Assembly: GCA_030123525.1 (NCBI GenBank)
Contig: CP126125.1
Coordinates: 2,604,001 to 2,668,000 of the forward strand
DNA length: 64,000 nt
Direction: 5' to 3'
Origin: ELB16-189 sp018266435
GTDB lineage: Bacteria; Bacteroidota; Bacteroidia; Cytophagales; Cyclobacteriaceae
The notes under the pieces are model-generated. The model worked only from the letters and a program-made list of their open reading frames with translations. It was not told the DNA's origin and did not search any database. Of this stretch, positions 62,019 through 64,000 are shown piece by piece; position 1 is the first letter of the stretch, and every line of letters begins with the position of its first letter. The position numbers and the translations under genes were made by a program.

Positions 62019-62516
62019 ATGGATTCAGAACAATTCGGTAAACGATCTAAAGCAAAATCAACCGAGAATAAAAAATTTCTCCAGCAGTTAAAGAGAGTGA
62101 ATTGGAAAACAGTTGATGATTTTTTTCACCGTGCTCATGAAGAAGTCTTTGCTGAAACAGATTGCTTGGCTTGTGCCAACTGTTGTAAAACTACCAGCCC
62201 TATTTTTTACCCGGTTGATATTGACCGGGCTTCGCAGTTTTTGAAAATGAAGCCGGGAGACTTTGTAAGCAAATACTTAACAATTGATTCTGATGATGAT
62301 TATGTGCTGAAAAAATCGCCATGTGTTTTTTTAGGAGCAGATAATTATTGCTCTATCTACGAGGCGCGCCCGAAGGCCTGTCGTGAATACCCGCATACTA
62401 ACCGCAAGAAAATGGTACAAATTATGGACTTGACCTATAAAAATACCTTGGTCTGCCCAGCTGTGTTAGAGATGGTAGAACGGATGAAATTGAATAAAGA
62501 ATTTATTTTAAAATAG
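62019..62516 (+). CDS. YkgJ family cysteine-cluster protein
   Basis: The 165-residue protein has the CxxCxxCC-type cluster in CLACANCCKTTSPIF at about 48-62, then CVFLGADNYCSIYEARPKACREYPH at about 105-130, the pattern of the YkgJ zinc/iron-chelating family. Function of the family is unknown. It lies 30 bases after ppc and is probably co-transcribed. Confidence 0.92.
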   Translation: MDSEQFGKRSKAKSTENKKFLQQLKRVNWKTVDDFFHRAHEEVFAETDCLACANCCKTTSPIFYPVDIDRASQFLKMKPGDFVSKYLTIDSDDDYVLKKSPCVFLGADNYCSIYEARPKACREYPHTNRKKMVQIMDLTYKNTLVCPAVLEMVERMKLNKEFILK

Positions 62517-62697
62517 GAGATGCATCCGAGGTTGTTCTTATAGGCAAAGCAAGCATAATTATTACACCGCTCTTCTTTTTCGTTTTTCTTCACGAACAAT
62601 TTATCAGCAAAGTAGTCTTTGAAACTCTTATGGTTGTAGAAGGTGTGCTCATGCGCGCTGTAAATTTTTTTCAACCGGTTAAGTGTATTGGATCAGC
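62517..62697. other. 181-base spacer with possible coding remnant on the - strand
   Basis: On the - strand an open frame (to 62695) reads KKIYSAHEHTFYNHKSFKDY, FADKLFVKKNEKEE and CNNYACFAYKNN without a proper start and continues into the opposite-strand YkgJ gene. Codon choice resembles real coding sequence, so it may be a fragment of a deleted gene. No family is recognised. Confidence 0.3.
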
Positions 62698-63579
62698 TCA
62701 GTTTTTGATAAAAATTTTTTGAATCAGCAGGGTAAGCCAGGTTCCGGCTACGAAAGGAAAAGTAAATACTCCACCGACCTGGCTAAAGAAAGATACACTT
62801 ACCAGGAGATTATGGATAGCGACAGTAATTGCCGTGCCGGCCAACACCCAAAGCCAGGAGTTTTTTTTAACCGCGGAAAAAACGATAGCTGTCAACACGG
62901 CATTGAAGCCGAACAATCCCATCTGAATTTGTTCGATAGGTTGGCCGTTCATCCATGAAAAAACAGCTCCGGATAAAGATGCTGCTAAGCCATACCCTGC
63001 AGCCACTGGGTTGCTGATGATAACACCAAGAAAAAACAAAATTCCTGAGAATTTATTTTCCTGGAAAATCACTTCCCCAAAACCATTGGTTATAGTAAAA
63101 TATTTATCGTAGGAAGTAGATTCAGGTTTAGTTTGCAATAAGTCAGCGGCAGGAATAGGCAGGTATTTGTGAATAAGAAATACAAAGCCCCAGGTTATGA
63201 CTATAAATGGAAGCGTATAGGCCGGTATTTTTTTAATAATAAAAAAGTGTTGCACGATCGCTGCCAATACTCCGCCAACGATGATTAAAAGCCATAAGAG
63301 TAATGTATGATTAAAAAGGAATGCCAGCCCCGTACCGACTAATGCTGCGCTAAAGCCATACAAGCCGGCATTGATTTCATGTGCCTCATATTTTAATAGT
63401 TGTGCAGTGGCTGTTGCGGCAGCTGTGGCTACAATTGCGGCTACACCATATTGCCAACTGCCAATGAAAATACCGATGAGAAAAAGCAACCCCGTCCACG
63501 GGTTTTCTTGCAGCATAATCTGCCCGATTCCCTTTAATATGTGGTTAACAAAAGGAATTTTTTCTAAGAGTTTATTCAT
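62698..63579 (-). CDS. urea transporter
   Basis: The 293-residue inner-membrane protein is of the urea transporter (UT/Yut) family. Two homologous halves each hold about five helices, with the repeated motif QIMLQENPWTGLLFLIGIF at about 20-38 and GEVIFQENKFSGILFFLGV at about 170-188; the conserved QEN-x-x-[ST]G is the half-pore signature. AGLYGFSAALVGTGL and MGLFGFNAVLTAIVF are the paired second motifs. It lets urea cross the membrane down its gradient. No urease genes are within the window. Upstream lies a 300-base structured region. Confidence 0.92.
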   Translation of the reverse strand: MNKLLEKIPFVNHILKGIGQIMLQENPWTGLLFLIGIFIGSWQYGVAAIVATAAATATAQLLKYEAHEINAGLYGFSAALVGTGLAFLFNHTLLLWLLIIVGGVLAAIVQHFFIIKKIPAYTLPFIVITWGFVFLIHKYLPIPAADLLQTKPESTSYDKYFTITNGFGEVIFQENKFSGILFFLGVIISNPVAAGYGLAASLSGAVFSWMNGQPIEQIQMGLFGFNAVLTAIVFSAVKKNSWLWVLAGTAITVAIHNLLVSVSFFSQVGGVFTFPFVAGTWLTLLIQKIFIKN

Positions 63580-63880
63580 CTGTGCAATGATTATTTTATT
63601 CTATTCGTTTTGATATTGCAGATAGGTATGAGGATATCATTGAACACGCGCAATTTCATTTAATAGCTATCTTAAAAATACCACCGTCATTATTGCTCTT
63701 TGTTGGAGGTATTCACCCATAGCTACCCGTACCAAACCGGGCAGCTTCCGGCTAGTCTTCGTTTTATCTTGCTTGTCGGTAACCCCTCCGTTCATTTTGT
63801 CTCAGCAATACTAGCAATGTCAAAATCTCTAACGGAGTGAAGCCTGGCATTTTCTCTGCAAAGACATAAATACTGCTTTA
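63580..63880 (-). other. structured region upstream of the urea transporter
   Basis: The region has no long gene but three paired segments on the - strand: CTCCGTT/AACGGAG with inner ATTTTG/CAAAAT (63788-63838), AGCTGCCCG/CGGGTAGCT (63720-63746) and ATACCTCC/GGTGGTAT (about 63681-63716). It could be a structured leader, a small RNA or a remnant of a mobile element. A - strand 42-codon frame from ATG 63798 lies in it (MNGGVTDKQDKTKTSRKLPG), of doubtful reality. Confidence 0.4.
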
Positions 63881-64000
63881 TCATCCTTTTACCAACACCT
63901 GCAGAGCAGCACGCGAAGATTGTTCTAGAATTACTCCTTTTAAATTACGATACTCATTAAATGTTTGAGGGCTATAGTTTTTTACGGTGATCAGCAATAG
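63881..64000 (-). CDS. C-terminal end of a truncated gene at the right edge
   Basis: A - strand open frame enters from the right edge and ends at TGA (63881-63883), giving 39 residues including VKNYSPQTFNEYRNLKGVIL and RAALQVLVKG. It is too short to assign and may belong to a mobile element or an ordinary gene reaching beyond the window. Confidence 0.3.
   Translation of the reverse strand, partial: LLLITVKNYSPQTFNEYRNLKGVILEQSSRAALQVLVKG

Noticed and set aside
63665..63840. Possible group II intron or insertion-sequence end
   Set aside because: Hairpins are present, but no reverse transcriptase, transposase, domain V-like motif or target-site duplication could be seen, so it is only listed as a structured region.

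Overview
The window looks like chromosomal DNA of a Bacteroidota bacterium, most likely of the order Cytophagales. Signs are the promoter pattern TTTG-N19-TAnnTTTG (perfect ahead of the single tRNA), weak or absent Shine-Dalgarno sequences, lineage-typical families (putative porin, DUF4270 lipoprotein, DUF2911, PD40-OmpA, CxxCH haem-binding protein), many signal peptides and lipoproteins, and a menaquinone pathway. Base composition is moderate and even. No rRNA, CRISPR array, prophage or intact insertion sequence was seen.

Layout. 1-57 holds the end of a + strand gene. 90-4236 (-) is a menaquinone operon, menI-menF-menD-menB; menA lies apart at 35220. 4926-8319 (-) is Nif3, a coiled-coil protein that has lost most zinc ligands, and a TPR protein. 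8362-16924 (+) runs lpxK, porin, miaE, a small secreted protein, then a PIG-L deacetylase, a previously easy-to-miss 37-residue membrane protein and a sodium:solute symporter, the last three overlapping. 17055-25520 mixes secreted proteins, DNA glycosylase, OmpA protein, gamma-glutamyltransferase, TetR regulator and an enoyl-CoA hydratase. tRNA-Arg(ACG) is at 25696, followed by a DUF4270/Kelch lipoprotein pair. 28477-32924 (-) is an outer-membrane protein, a secreted TPR-CHAT protease-like protein and a PHP phosphatase. 33013-39176 (-) holds SUI1, DnaJ-like, universal stress protein, menA, a histidine kinase with an extra C-terminal domain and two tandem glutathione peroxidases. 39309-39633 is a decayed acetyltransferase gene. 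39712-42523 (-) is argS and a deoxyhypusine-synthase-like gene. 42744-51034 (+) has two secreted peptidases, a secreted phosphodiesterase-like enzyme, endonuclease III and a beta-propeller protein. 51446-55349 (+) holds an ACMSD-like hydrolase, a TPR/zinc-motif protein, trhO and an M23 peptidase. 55413-59337 (-) is ahcY, a Rieske oxygenase, a SanA-like protein and a TrmH-like methyltransferase. 59418-62516 (+) is ppc and a cysteine-cluster protein. 62698-63579 (-) is a urea transporter preceded by about 300 bases rich in inverted repeats.

Most of the window is housekeeping and envelope biology. No complete new defence or mobile system is evident. The points most worth a second look are the 37-residue protein wedged between deacetylase and symporter, the terminator-like hairpin inside a signal-peptide coding region at 6373-6405, the acetyltransferase pseudogene, the deoxyhypusine-synthase homologue with its catalytic lysine, the exported CHAT protein operon, and the structured region upstream of the urea transporter. 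All family assignments come from reading motifs by eye; no database search was run.
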